64,000 nt of DNA, taken from the NCBI GenBank assembly GCA_015143295.1, contig CM026568.1, forward strand, positions 12,840,607 through 12,904,606, in the 5' to 3' direction. The position numbers and the translations under genes are program-made. The notes below the pieces were generated by a model. The model was not told the origin of the DNA. It made no database searches and worked only from the letters and a program-made list of their open reading frames with translations. This stretch comes from Tetracentron sinense. Taxonomy: Eukaryota; Streptophyta; Magnoliopsida; Trochodendrales; Trochodendraceae. This document shows, in pieces, positions 1 through 12,017 of this stretch. How positions within the stretch are numbered: the stretch's first letter is position 1; each line of letters opens with the position of its first letter.

Positions 1-995
1 ATAATGATTATTTTTGATGTAATGTAGAAGTATATATTCAAGAGAAAGGGGATAACCTCAGTGTACCAAGTAACAATTGTTTCAATAATGATAGTGTCAA
101 TGGAAGAGATTTTTGTTGGAATTTATTTCTATTAATCTATTTCTATAATTTTAATTGACTGCAACCCTTTGATGCCAACTGCAATGAGTGCTCACCATTT
201 TCCTTATTTTCCTTATCCAAACTTCAGAAGTTGCTCTTATGATATATTTATAGTATGTTAAGCTTGTATAATGAAGTTTGGAAGGTTAAGCTTGTATAAT
301 GAAGTTTTTGGATTAAACTGACGGTCAACAAATATGTTACAGCCTTGGTTTAATAGCTTGACTTGCTAAATCTCAACTCAACTTGATGTGTGGGAATAGT
401 TTAGGCCAAGCTTGTATATTAAACTATTTAGATGAAACTAATAGTTTTATACTTGTATAATTAATTTTATACGGTCAAAATATGTTACAGCCTGGTTAAT
501 AGCTGACTTGCTAAATCTCAACTCAACTTGCCACCTTCATTTTTTAGCGGAACAAGTATAAAAATTAATCATACATCCAACACCAATATCATCTCCAAAG
601 AAAGGCCTTCCTGGAATTGAACATGTTGTACTAATCTACTATATAGTAACTTCTTCTTTACAAGTATTTGGGGCCTTGGAAGGAATTGGCAACGATTAAG
701 ACAGTGCAAACAAGCATTGTTACAGCCTAAAAAAGTACATTCACTATCAGCAAATGTCTGAGAATGGCAATGGAATAGGGTATAAATGCACATTCATTTG
801 TAAACAGCACCTTGCCCCATATATGCCCTTTTATACTCTTCCTGGTATGACCATGTCTGGGAATAATTTTTATACTTGTATAATTAATTTTTGGTATTTC
901 GACCAATGATGTATGCTAGTCAGATCTCATGTCTTTAATACGTTAGATTCCTTTTCATTATGCATTTCTATCAGAAGCTAATATCAATATTTTGC
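1..995. other. AT-rich stretch with a local direct duplication
   Basis: No gene is recognised. Two imperfect copies of a roughly 60-bp segment lie at 321-385 and 471-530; both contain tatgttacagcc and ctaaatctcaactcaacttg. A shorter repeat, aagcttgtataatgaagttt, occurs twice near 262-307. The position just before a splice-acceptor-like tttgcag at about 989-995 fits an intron of the CACTA gene. Confidence 0.4.
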
Positions 996-2525
996 AGATG
1001 GATCCTACAGACACTCCACCATCTCATTCGGGTAGCTCCTCCACACTTGCTACCGCGGCCACGAGGAAGGTCCGCGGTAAAGCAAAATGCATCGAAATTA
1101 CATAAGATGCCTGCAGGGAAGAAAAAAAAGGTGGAAAGTAAATGAGAGAGCACAACCTGTGGGTAAGAATGCACAACTTTTGGCTGGGTATTGGGCAATA
1201 TTGCACGAGATGCCCACTTACTTCGTATCGATGTCTGGAATTGGCGTGCGATGAGTGATGCGGATAAAACCCGTGGTTTGGAAGTCGCACGGGTGAGAAC
1301 AAAATAAATAGGTCATTATTATTAAAACACACTTATGTAACTAGTTGATATATGATTAATTTAACAACATTTTTGCAGGAGAAGTTCGATTTCCCCCCTA
1401 TCGCAGAGGACTTCGTTTTGAAGTCTTTGGATAAGAAATGGAAGGACAGTAGGTCCTCAATGGGGAGAAAACTTTTTGAATTGGACGCCCCTCCTGCTAT
1501 CAACTATGAGCGGTGCCCCTCCGATATTCCCCCGGAGCAATGGCATACGTACGTCGACTACTTGTACACTGATGAGGCCAAGGTATATTTTATTGAATGT
1601 TAATTATGCTTATATCGTTTTCAATTATCCCTTATCTCATATGATATATAAATGTAATATTGTAGAAACGGAAGGCAGTGGGCAAGCGAGTCACGAGTCC
1701 CAAGAAATTCCTCATACGGCGGGCTCAAAGAACTTCGCCAGAGTCAGAGAGGAGGAGGTATGTTCGGTTTCATTCTAATAATTATATCACAATTTGATGC
1801 ATATGGGTTAAAAATTTGTTTTTCTACTTTTGTCACTGTCATAGCGATTGGCTAGTCCATCAGGGATAGCTCCAGGCCGTGCTGAGGTCTGGATAAAGAC
1901 CCACACTAAGAAGGATGGATTGCCAGTCAACTCTCAAGCAGGAGAAACGATTGTAAGTAATTTAAATATTCATTTATATCATATAACACTTTAATTGAAA
2001 TTCAAGATAGTAATTGTTCAAATGTTTGCAGAAACAATTGAAGGATGTGCTCAGCCAGTTACCGGTTGGCTCACAAGATAGCACAGGCCGAAATGATGTT
2101 CTCTCTCAGGTCATGGGGCCTGAGAGAGATGGACGCATCCGTGGATGTGGATTGGGCCCTACTCCCACTAGGTTATGGGGGTCATCTTCGAGACATTCCG
2201 GTACTATAGGCTCCTCATCTGGCGAGACCCAAATGCTAAGGGATGAACTTGAGGCGACGAAATCTCAGGTGGAGACCCAAAAAGCTCAGATGGAGGCCCA
2301 AGCCCCTAAGATTGAGGCCCAACAATCTCAGATGGAGGCCCAACAAACTCAGCTCAATGAAATGCAGCGGATGTTCAACCAGTTCTTACAGGGGCAGCAG
2401 GTATATATACTAACAAGCATTAAATAATCCTTTTTTAACTTTAGATTTTCATTCATTTATTTATTCAATTTTTTCACAACAGGTTGCAGGTCAGGGTACT
2501 CCAGCACCACATGCTTCTCCAGAGG

Positions 2526-5500
2526 TAATGCTAATTTGAAAAGATTTTAGTTTTCATTTTCATTTGCATTGTATATAGAACACCAGGGCGTTTAGTCGTA
2601 TTATGGTAAGCATTATAAATCCATGGTGCACCTAAAACAACAAATCAAAGTATAAAACATTAATATTCACACACACACACACACACACATATACACTTGT
2701 AAAAATGCACGTGCAATGCACGTAAAATATATCAATTGATTTAATTCACTCAACGTTTTTACTTTTCTTGTTAGCATCAAATTCTTTCACACCTAGGCAC
2801 ATGTTCTTTAAATCTAGATTCAAGAGAGAAACAAGAACTCTCACAATGGAAACTACTCTCCAGAGCTGATTTTCCCTTTAACCTGTATTCTTATGTTTTT
2901 ATTGTAATGTCCTTTGGGCATCAAATATGAAAAATAAACCTATCATAACAATAGAAAACAATATACACAATTAGAAACATTTTGTGCTAGTTAAATTGAA
3001 GTTATTGACAGCGTCAATAATTGAGTTCATGAATTGTTGAGAAAAGGAAGATGATTTGAAAGCTAAGTTTTTCTATTAGCTTTGCATTTATATTGGCCAG
3101 ACTGGTGGAAATATGAAGTTATGGATGCTACTTTTTGTAGTAATCTCTTTCAACAAAATAGCCGGTAAAGGTACACATAGTGTAGTGGTATTGTAGCTTG
3201 CCATGACATTGGATTATGTTGCAAAAGGAAGCCTAAGTTGTTGCTCCAAAGGGGGATTCTCAATTAGCTTAGTTATACAGTAGCACTAGACAGACTTGAG
3301 TATGGCATTTATTTTCAAGTCTCTTGTTTCTGGATCTTAATTAGCTTAATTTTTTTTATTTTAACTTGTGATTCTTTGATAGTAGTGGACTAGGGACAGT
3401 GATTTGGGACTTTTGCAGCTTCTCTTTTGTTGATTTAACAATGATTATGTGGATGAATAGACGTCGTTCATGTAAAGGGTTTGGGCTTTTGGGCATCTCA
3501 AGAAAGAAATAGAAGACTCCAAAACTAAAAGAGGAAAAAATATTGATTTCTTTAGCAGTTATTAAATGCACTCCCTCTATGTACTACTGCTAACAAACTT
3601 CCATTGTTGTATGGGTTTGTTCTTAAAGCAATGGAGTGATTCTAGTGCATAATTATAGTAGTGGGATTGATTTATCCATATGGAAACTTAGCTAGGAAAA
3701 TTTAGTTTCATAAATTCTTTTAATAGTGGGTTCAGGAAAAATTGAGGTTCTATTCTGATATCTTCTATCTGGATATGTTGGCATAACACCATGAACTCTT
3801 ATCTGAGGACAAAAGGGAATGCTATAACATGGTTGTTCCTTGAATCTATCATTGATATGCATTAGCTTGGTTTATTTGCATTGCATTTAAATTATATGTT
3901 TGCTTGATAGACACATCTTAATTGGAATGTGTTTGATGGAATGGGGTAGTGTGAAATTTGACTACTAAATAGTTATGCAGCTTGTTCGCATACTTGGTCA
4001 GTTCTGAGACTAGTGGAGTATGTGTACTGAGTCTGATGTTAGTGAACTGTTAAAACATGTTTTCTTGTTTAGTCACAAATGTTTTGAGCATTGAGTCCAT
4101 GTTGATTTGATTGATGTTGGTAACTTGTATAGGAGGGCTTGAAACCCATTGATTTCAACTTAGAATTCTAATAGAATACTAAAATATTTGTTGCTTGCTT
4201 TTAGCAACTGAGAAATGGTTTTTTGTTCCAGATCTCTTAATAAATCAGGAAATGCAAATCTTGTAGATCTTTACATGTACTTTGGGAACCTGACTTGATA
4301 TCTCCATCAATGGATCTTTTTGCTTGTCAATTTTTACATTCACACACCTAGTGTGCTAGCTTTGGTGCCATAAGGATACCCTTTGTTTCTTAACGGTGGC
4401 TGCTGTAGTTGCTGGGCATATGGCCGAGGCTAGAGATGGTTCTTGTTTGGGCAGAGGGTTATTGATGGGTGTGGTGAGTCTGCTGCGGACTAATGCCAGA
4501 TGGAATTATTGGGATGGTGGGGATCCATCTATTGCATTCTCTTGTTGAGTTGCATTTCTTTGAAGTATACTTTACTAGTAAGCTATTAACTGTTAATTGC
4601 CTATTTTAAGTTGCATTTATTTTTTAAGTATACTTTACTTGTAAGCTATCAACTGTTAATCGCCTATTGAAGAAAAAAAGAAGAAACCAGTAGATTTGTA
4701 TTAGTGACATAAATCTGACACTGTCCATCTCATTCAAGAACACGCTGAAGAAGTGAGTTGAACTTGATTTTGTGAAGATTTTGAGATTCAATTAGTACAT
4801 GGGAGTTGAAAAAAGTTTTGGAGATTGATTGATGCAACAAAATAAGGTTCGAAGTAAGGGAGATGTATATTGCACGAAAAAAGAAAAAGAAAAAGAAAAC
4901 ATAAAATTGGGTGTAGGGAAATAGATCTTAGATCATGCGGACTGGTTATTTGCATGGTGTTCGATACTAGCTAAAGGTTTTTTTTTTCCTTGCTTTTTTT
5001 GGCTTTTTTTTTTCCACATGTTCATCTTTGGTCATTTTGCCTGGTTCACCCATCAGTGAACTCTTGTATGTTTCTTTTTCATATATGCATTGATCATCTT
5101 TACCAATCTAAAAACGAAAGGGGAAAAAAAAGACATCTTAGATTTGAGATTTGCTGTGACAATATAGAATTGTTCAAGTAGTAAATGAGAAAGGTGATAT
5201 ACCAATCAAAAAAAAAAAAAAAGGAGAGGTGATATGACTTATGAGGAAACAGGGACTGCTAACTATTTCCCCTTTTTTTAGGCATAGTGGGATATTCAAT
5301 AGTGGAATATCCTTGTCCCCAAAAAAATTTCTGGAGGAAGACACACACCGAGCTCACCACCGAACCCCTTTTAGGCATAGGTTCCTTCACCCTCTCTCTC
5401 TCCATTCTATCACTTTATTTTTTTGTTTTTTCCTTGGCATAGTGACAGAGCCCCTCTCTCATCTCCATTTGGTGGTGGAAAGGAAGAGAGGGATATCCTC

Positions 5501-7575
5501 TCTTTACCCTCCCTCTCCGTTCATGGCCATCTCTAGCAGCAACCACGGCCACCACACTGTGCATCTCCATCGCCCTCTTCAGCTCGCCAACAACGGCCAC
5601 CACCTGTCCACGCCATAAAACAGCGGCGTGTACGCTTGTATCAGCCCCAGAACAATCCCTGTAACGGCCATCCTGCTGCCTCCTTGACACCTCGAGTGGC
5701 CACGTCCCATCCTTCTCCTTTTCTCCACAGCGGTAGCAGGTGAGTCCTCTTTTCATGTTCTTTAAATTAGATAGAATTAGATTAGTTAGAAATTATGTTA
5801 AGTTTGTTTTGTTAGCTTTGGATTAGTCTTAACTTATGCTAAATCTACTTGTGGTTAGTTCTTAGGTTAGTTTTAAACTAGGATAAATCAGTTTGTTTTT
5901 TGATTAGCTTTTATGTAGCTTTAAATTAGATTCAATCAATTTCTGGATCAGTTTTTTTTAGATTGGATTAAATGTATTTTGATTAGTTTCTACTAAATCT
6001 GGTTTTAGATTAGACCCTAGGGTCAATCTTAAATTAGCTTGTTAAAAAAAATAATAATCTGTTTTATGATAGTTCAAAATTTCATTCTTAGTCTTGTGAA
6101 GTTATTAGCATGTCAATTCCATTAGCTAGGTTAGCATTAAGGCTGTAATAGGTTAGTCCTAGTTTAGTCGTTAGAAAGTTTAACATATGATTTTCTCCTA
6201 GGTGAGAAATCTACTAAGAGGTAAGCCTTTACTTTTTGAGATTTTCATATTTCAAAATAAACGCCGTAATATCTGCTGTAGATTGTAAATGGGAGTAGAA
6301 ATCCTGTAAGGCATTAGATCCCTCGACCTTCCTCATAAGAGGGAGCACACCATACCATTGGAGTAGAGTAGGGCTAGCTGGACCAAAATATCACGAATTT
6401 TGTATTGATTCCATATTTAAATTTCGATGAAAATTGCGACTGCAATATATGCGTATTGCATGTGCATATGCATATACGTATAGATCCATACATATGTATT
6501 AAGTACATATCATCCAACATAGGGTTGGTTGGTAAATAGAGATACATGAATTTTCCAAGGACAATTTAATTCTTAGACAACATTATTTTTTGATCGGTAA
6601 ATACTATACAACATTCTTATGTCTCAAAGCAGAGGCCTTATGAATCCATATACAACAAAGGGTTGGTGTTAGTGAGGCACTATCTGCATTTTCTAGGGGT
6701 CCCAAAGGGTGAAACCTAGTGAGAGGAAGACAAAGACAATGGACCCCAAACGAAGGTGTCACGCCATTTACGACGGACAAAGAGAGAAAAAGACATTATA
6801 AATAAAGTTGAGAGGCCCCTAATCAAGGAGCAGATCTGTTGTGCTTCATAGCCCAAAAATATCACTAACTGAACTTTCCTAATCGTCCAAGGTTTTTATT
6901 CCTGGTTATTACGTCACTCTATTCATTGCCAGAATATACAAGACAAGTATACAAATATCAATGTACTGAAATTTTGGATGCTAGTAGAATTCTCTGAGAT
7001 TTATTCTCTTTAAAAAGACCCTTCAATCTTAGAGCTGCAGTAGTATATTCTTGGATCAAGCTTCAAGACCGGAGTCAAAAGGTCGCTGGGCTTGTTGGGC
7101 TCTAAAGCTTCATCAAGAACTCTGGCTTAATCTAAATGGGGCATGCACCTATGATCACACCATGTAGTATTTTGATCTTTCCAAAATGTGTCTTCCTACA
7201 GCATGAAATTTTACCCAACACCATATATATAATGTATGAAATACCTATGACAGGAGGAATAAACATAATTTTCTACCCAGTTTGAATTTGCACGATCGTT
7301 GGTATTGCAGACACTGATAGGGTCTTTTGGGCCATCCCCCACTGATTGAACAAGAAATTTTTTTTTTGAGATGCTAGTTCTGCTTTATGCTTCATTCATG
7401 GCTTTCAAGTAAAGCCCTCAATATGGCGTGAAATTGCTTAGATTTGGTGTGGTGTGCTGTTACTGATGTTTGCATGCATGTTAGTGATTGAATCTTTTTT
7501 GCATATTAATTATGAAATCTGTAAATTTTATCATTTTAATATTCTAATAAATAATTTTATTTAATTGTGTTGTAG
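2526..7575. other. Long intron-like region, no gene recognised
   Basis: About 5 kb of AT-rich DNA between two exon-like blocks of the CACTA gene. It holds a (CA)n microsatellite near 2667-2690, poly-purine and poly-pyrimidine tracts (for example about 4883-4905 and 5205-5224) and a pyrimidine-rich 5'-leader-like stretch at 5380-5520. Open frames near 5241-5756 overlap on both strands and are low-complexity. I see no domain. Confidence 0.4.
2667..2690. repeat. (CA)n microsatellite
   Basis: Uninterrupted CA dinucleotide run followed by tatacac. Confidence 0.9.
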
Positions 7576-7807
7576 GAGGGAGCAGGGAGCACACACTTGT
7601 TGAGTTTTAGAGGTGCAGGAGGGGAACCAGCAAGATGAAGATAGTTAGACTTACGATTTATTGACACTTTTTTATGGACATGTGTATTGTATTATTACAT
7701 TATGATGGGCACCTGTGATTGGATGTATTTATTTTATACTGATTTTCATTTCGAAATTTTTTTTTATATATAATGTCATTATGGACAAGATTTTGTTTAT
7801 TTAATAT

Positions 7808-7906
7808 TGTTGACAGGTACAACACACAGGTAAAAGAAATATTTATATTGTTGACAGGTACAAAACAGGTAAAAAAATATTTATATTATTGATAGGTACA
7901 AAACAG
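7808..7906. repeat. Short tandem repeat, about 43-bp unit, three copies
   Basis: Units contain attgttgacaggtacaa, then acaggtaaaa and aaatatttat; the third copy is diverged. Lies between the last CACTA exon and the subterminal array. Confidence 0.65.
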
Positions 7907-7950
7907 GTTTAAAAAAAATTTAAAAAAATATTTTCATTTTTTTTTTGTCA

Positions 7951-8410
7951 TGACTATTCGCGGCATTTGGGAAATGCCATAATTGATATTGGTAACTATA
8001 ATGGCGTTTATGAAACGCCGTCATAGACTCACCTTTCACGGCATTTAGATAAACGCCGTAATAAACTCACCTTTCACGGCGTTTATATAAATGCCGTGAA
8101 AGGTGAGTCTATGACGGCGTTTATCTAAACGCCGTGAAAGGTGAGTTTATTACGGCGTTTATCTAAACGCCGTGAAAGGTGAGTCTTTGACGGCATTTAT
8201 ATAAACGCCGTAAAATGGGAGTCTATGACGGCGTTTCTCAAAACGCCGTCATAGAGTGTCATATAACGGCGTTTTTAAAGTGCCGTCAAGATAAATGCCG
8301 CGTTTGCCTTCCCCGACGCGAGCAATAACGGCGTTTTATTTGAAACGCCGTTATTGACTATAACGGCGTTTTTTGGGTTTTTCACGGCGATTTGAAAACG
8401 CCGTTAAAAG
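7951..8410. repeat. CACTA subterminal palindromic repeat array
   Basis: At least ten copies of an imperfect palindrome built from ACGGCGTTT and AAACGCCGT, separated by a few bases, for example at 8000-8022, 8039-8059, 8074-8099, 8113-8135 and 8151-8173. Spacers such as ctcacctttc and gaaaggtgag also mirror each other around about 8086, giving a larger hairpin. Arrays of this kind are the transposase-binding sites of CACTA elements (established for the En/Spm TNPA protein). Variants with GGCATTT show drift. Confidence 0.85.
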
Positions 8411-8427
8411 TCTAAAATTTTGTAGTG
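8411..8427 (-). repeat. CACTA terminal inverted repeat (3' end)
   Basis: On the minus strand this reads CACTACAAAATTTTAGA, matching the plant CACTA terminus. The adjacent gtt at 8428-8430 would be the 3-bp target duplication; its partner lies outside the window. Confidence 0.85.
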
Positions 8428-8812
8428 GTTGGGGCTAGAATATAACCACTGATTGTGAGAAACTCAGCAATCTTTACATATCATGCTCTTGGAGCCTGCT
8501 TCAACCCATATAGAGTCTTTCTCAATTTGCAAACATATTGAGGATAATAAGGATTTCAAATCCCTTGGGTTGCTCCATATAGATTTCCCGGTCTATTTCA
8601 CCATGAAGAAATGCATTCTTCACATCTATTTGCCACAACCTCCAATCCTTGCTAGCAGCGATAGCAATCAGAACTCGTACTGTTGTTATCTAAGCCACAG
8701 GACTGAAAGTCTCATCATAGTTTATTCCATATTGTTGTGAAAAACCCCGGGCAACTAATCGAGCCTTGAATCGCTCCACTGAACCATCTGCTTGGGTCTT
8801 GATCTTATATAC

Positions 8813-9997
8813 TCATTTGCAAGAAATAGGTTTTACATCATTTGGTTTTGGCATTAGATTCCAAGTCTCATTTTGCTTTAAGGCTTGAATCTCATCTGTC
8901 ATAGCTTCCTCCCATTCAGGAACCCCTCGAGCTTCTTCAAATGACTTTGGTTCTTCAATCACCAAATCTTTGTCAATCATTACTTGCGCTAGATCTGCAT
9001 TCACATTCTTCAGTTTCGCCTTTTCAGTTGCATACTTTGGATTTGGCTTTGGTACTCGTTGTGACCTCCTTAAAACATGTTCATCTTCTTGTTCAAACTC
9101 TTCAAGTTGTGAAGGCCGATTTTCTTCTATAACAGTCTGTTGATAAGTTCCAGTTTTCCAAGGGCTTGCACTAGATGTCATCTGTGACACATCCTCATCA
9201 ACCTGTACACTTGGTTCAAGTGTCTTCTGATTGGAAGGACACTTAAGTCTCGTCTCCTCTTCTAGTTCCTCTTCAAACTTTTGATCAACTGGAAGATCGA
9301 CATGATCAACAGACCACCATGATGATGACTCATTGAACACAACGTTTCTCGACACATATACTCGATCTGAGGTTGGATCAATACACCTCTAGCCTTTCCT
9401 TTCCGAATCGTATCCCACAAAGATACATCGGATCGCCTTCTTATCAAACTTGCTGCGAAGATGGTTAGGCATAAATACATAACATACACAACCAAATACT
9501 CGAAAGTGACTTACTGTAGTCTTCATCTCGTACAGCTTCTGGAAAGGTGAAAGGTACTCGAGCTTTGGTTGTGGGAGGCAATTAATAGCATGATTTACAG
9601 TCATCATGCATTCAGCCCAAAAATGAGCTGGCACATTTTTTGAATGTAACAGGCTCCTGCATGTCTCGGCTAGATGCATGTTCTTCCTCTCCAAGACCTC
9701 ATTTTGTTGTGGCGTATAGGAACAAGTCAGTTGTCTTCGGATACCATGCTCTTGTAGATACTTGTTGAACTCTTCTGAAGTATACTCTCCCCCGTTATCC
9801 GATCTTAGACATGTTATCTTATGTCCAAGCTCATTTTCCACCTTACTCTTAAGATCCTTGAATTTGTTGAGTACTTCCCTTTTCTCCTTTAGGAAGTAAA
9901 TCCAAGTGTATCGTGAGTAATCGTCGATGAATGTGAGCATGTATTTCATACCTCCAAGTGAAACATCTTTCACTGGACCGAACACATCTGAATACAC
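8813..9997 (-). pseudogene. Copia integrase and start of reverse transcriptase (part of fossil)
   Basis: The integrase core is recognised from [26 protein letters not shown] and NHAINCLPQ, and the RT start from WEEAMTDEIQALKQNETW. Minus strand, in order after the gag/protease block. Part of the broken copia element; no cellular function is inferred. Confidence 0.88.
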
Positions 9998-10171
9998 CCA
10001 TTCAAGAGGTTTCTTGGCTTGAAACTTCGACTCAGTATAAGGAAGCTGATGTGCCTTACCATACTAACATCCTGCATATACTGAATCATCTCAGATCTCT
10101 AGATCAGGAAGCCCTTTCAACATGTTCTTCTTCATCATAGCCTTTAACTTGACAAATCCAACATGAGCAAG

Positions 10172-11314
10172 CTAAGCATGCCACAAATCAGCTGTTTCAC
10201 TATTTCGAGTCTTGTCTACATAAGCAACCTCAGCTGACATAACATAGACGGATTCAATTCTTTTGTCTTGCATGATGGGAGTACCTTCGATCTGCATCTC
10301 TTTGTAGATCTTCACATCATCGGGTCCGAACACTACAGTGTTTCCAGATGTCGCCAATTGAGAGACAGACACCAGGTTCTTCTTCATCATTGGGACATGG
10401 AATACGCCTTGAAGCATGGTTGAATCCTCACTTTCTTTTGGTATACATATAGCACTGCCTACATGAGTGATTGGCAGCTTCGCATTATTTACTGTCACTA
10501 CTACTCGTTGGCCATTATATTGTTTCTTTGGAAGAAACTTTTGATCATCTCCAGTCATGTGATTTGAGCAACCTGAATCAACTATCCAATCAGTAGAATA
10601 ATCTATTCGATTATTATTACTCGTAGGCATGTTAACTTTAGTAGTCAATCCGAGTGCATCGGATTGTTCTTCAGTGATTGACAAATAAGCACTCCACTCC
10701 TCTTCCTCACCATCAATTTTCTGTAGTAGGTCTTCTGAAGTTGCTGCATTACCTTCATCTTTCTTTTTATTGGGTGCTCGACAATTTCTGTCAAAGTGAC
10801 CTAGCTTGTCGCAATTATAGCACGTTCTGGTTCTAGGATCCTGAGAATCACGTTCCTTAAAACTATCCTCGCTCTTCCTTGAATTCGAGTTCGATTGATA
10901 CTTCGAATTCTTTTGTTCTCTCCTGTCATTAAAAAACTTTTTACTTTTACCAGTGTACAAGGCTTCTTCTTTCTCATTCGTAGAAAGACTAGCCATTTGC
11001 TTTGCTAGACTCTCCTGGTTTGCTAGAAGGCTTTCAAGCTCCAAGAGTGTTGGTTGAGTCGGCCATCCATGAATTGCTGTCATGAACCCATGGTACTCAG
11101 GCTTTAGACCTCGAATGATAATTCTTCTCATACAAGCATCTGTAATTTTCGACTCATCATCAAGTTGCGATATCTCAAGACAGATTCCATTTACTTTCAT
11201 AAAGTATTGAGAAATCGACATACTTCCTTGAGATACAGAACTGATCTCGTTTTCCAGCAATTGCAACTTTGCATCATTAGATCTGGTGAAAAGTGTGGAT
11301 ATCGCATCCCACAC
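10172..11314 (-). pseudogene. Copia gag, zinc knuckle and protease (part of fossil)
   Basis: The gag domain (UBN2-like; YHGFMTAIHGWPTQPTLLE region) is followed by the zinc knuckle CYNCDKLGHFDRNC, the protease motif DWIVDSGCSNHM and the GAG-pre-integrase signature TADLWHA. The gag amino end continues upstream to about 11533. Decayed copy. Confidence 0.88.
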
Positions 11315-11662
11315 TTCATTCTGAGACTTGGCCTCTCAAATATGTTCGAGCAATTCTTTCTGAATTGTAGCTTTCAACACGAACAAAGCTTTGCCTGGCC
11401 TTATCTTCCACTTCCTTAATTTCTCAGCATTCTCTTCAGTTTTGGGTGGTGCGATGATATCTTCGTCATTCATTACCTCCCACAGATCTTAACCTTGTAA
11501 ATACGATTCCAAACAGGATCTTCAATACTCATAGTTAGTATTGTTCAACTTCTCTATACCGCTTACAGAATTTGCATGCTCCATTGATCTGAGTTGAGGA
11601 ATACAAGGTATTTGATGAGATCTTCAGACTCACCGTTTTGAGGTCTTCACGCCCGTTCCCTG

Positions 11663-11680
11663 AACCTGGCTCTGATACCA
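11663..11680 (-). other. Primer-binding site for initiator tRNA-Met
   Basis: The minus strand reads TGGTATCAGAGCCAGGTT directly after the LTR, with two bases between. TGGTATCAGAGC is the standard plant copia primer-binding site. Confidence 0.92.
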
Positions 11681-11682
11681 CT

Positions 11683-12017
11683 TGTAGAATATGTAACAAC
11701 CAAAACTCTAAGCACTTCAATTACCAAAACACAAAGCATACATACCAAGCAACAAAGTTTCATTATAGAGAAGAGAGAAGAAATAAAGGCTTTATTGACA
11801 AAGTAAATAAAAAAACAGTCACCACATATCATGTGTATCTCACGTTTTTCTCCTCTCCCTATATGTATAAAAAGAAAAACTCTTACTTTAGATAAGATAA
11901 GGACTCCTAAAAGATAACTATAAAAGATATCTATAAAGATAAACACTATTTTAACCCTATCTAACTAGACACTACTTATCTTGTGGATAAGTTAGAGTTT
12001 GGTGATGACTCTTAACA
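11683..12017 (-). repeat. Copia 5' LTR, 335 bp
   Basis: On the minus strand it begins TGTTAAGAGTC and ends ATTCTACA, immediately before the primer-binding site. The outer edge is fixed independently: cyclin coding sequence stops at exactly 12018. A TATA-like tttttatacata lies near 11870 (minus). The five bases at 12018-12022 (AATCA on the minus strand) would be the target duplication; the partner copy is outside the window. Confidence 0.88.

Larger units (their letters stand above)
996..7650 (+). pseudogene. CACTA second gene, Transposase_24 (Ptta/En/Spm) family, decayed
   Basis: Exon-like blocks with GT/AG borders occur at about 996-1290, 1379-1580, 1666-1756, 1845-1950, 2032-2400 and 2483-2525, with a likely last block at 7576-7650. 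They match the usual order of this family: a WNWRAMSDADKTR motif, then EKFDFP...KWKDSRSSM, PPEQWHTYVDYL, HTAGSKNFA, a THTKKDGLPV block, GRIRGCGLGPTPTRL, and a Gln/Glu-rich coiled coil of SQMEAQ-type repeats at about 2240-2400. The protein is an accessory or DNA-binding product of CACTA elements and acts in the nucleus. The first block needs at least two frame changes and has stops (for example near 1104 and 1142), so the copy is inactive. The 5-kb intron after 2525 is unusually long and probably contains further insertions. Confidence 0.7.
1..8427 (+). mobile_element. CACTA (En/Spm) DNA transposon, 3' part; 5' end outside the window
   Basis: The right end is seen directly: the sequence runs through a palindromic subterminal array and stops at a terminus that reads CACTACAAAATTTTAGA on the minus strand, the canonical plant CACTA terminus. 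Copia reverse-transcriptase sequence resumes at 8428, so the element is inserted in a copia element. The second gene of such elements (Transposase_24 type) lies at 996-7650. I found no matching CACTACAAAA terminus or ACGGCG array at the left, so the 5' end and the main transposase (Transposase_21, tnp2 type) should lie upstream of base 1. That bases 1-995 belong to the element is inference. Confidence 0.72.
8428..12017 (-). mobile_element. Ty1/copia LTR retrotransposon, 5' part, broken and split by the CACTA element
   Basis: In minus-strand order: 5' LTR (11683-12017), tRNA-iMet type primer-binding site, gag with a CCHC zinc knuckle, aspartic protease (DSG), GAG-pre-integrase, integrase core, and the start of a copia-type reverse transcriptase (LYGLKQAPRA near 8490). 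The domain order protease-integrase-RT is diagnostic of copia. RT stops at 8428 where the CACTA element begins; the rest of RT, RNase H and the 3' LTR should lie beyond the window. The copy is broken, with several breaks besides the CACTA insertion. The age cannot be estimated without the other LTR, but it is older than the CACTA insertion and younger than the cyclin exon it disrupts. Confidence 0.9.

Noticed and set aside
735-750. CACTATCAGC as a possible CACTA left terminus
   Set aside because: It does not match the right terminus CACTACAAAATTTTAGA, and no subterminal ACGGCG array lies beside it.
2690-2730. Helitron-like hairpin tgcacgtgcaatgcacgt
   Set aside because: No CTRRT terminus at the right distance and no partner 5' end was found.
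5241-5756. Overlapping open frames on both strands resembling a small gene
   Set aside because: Pyrimidine-rich low-complexity sequence inside a CACTA intron, with no recognisable motif.
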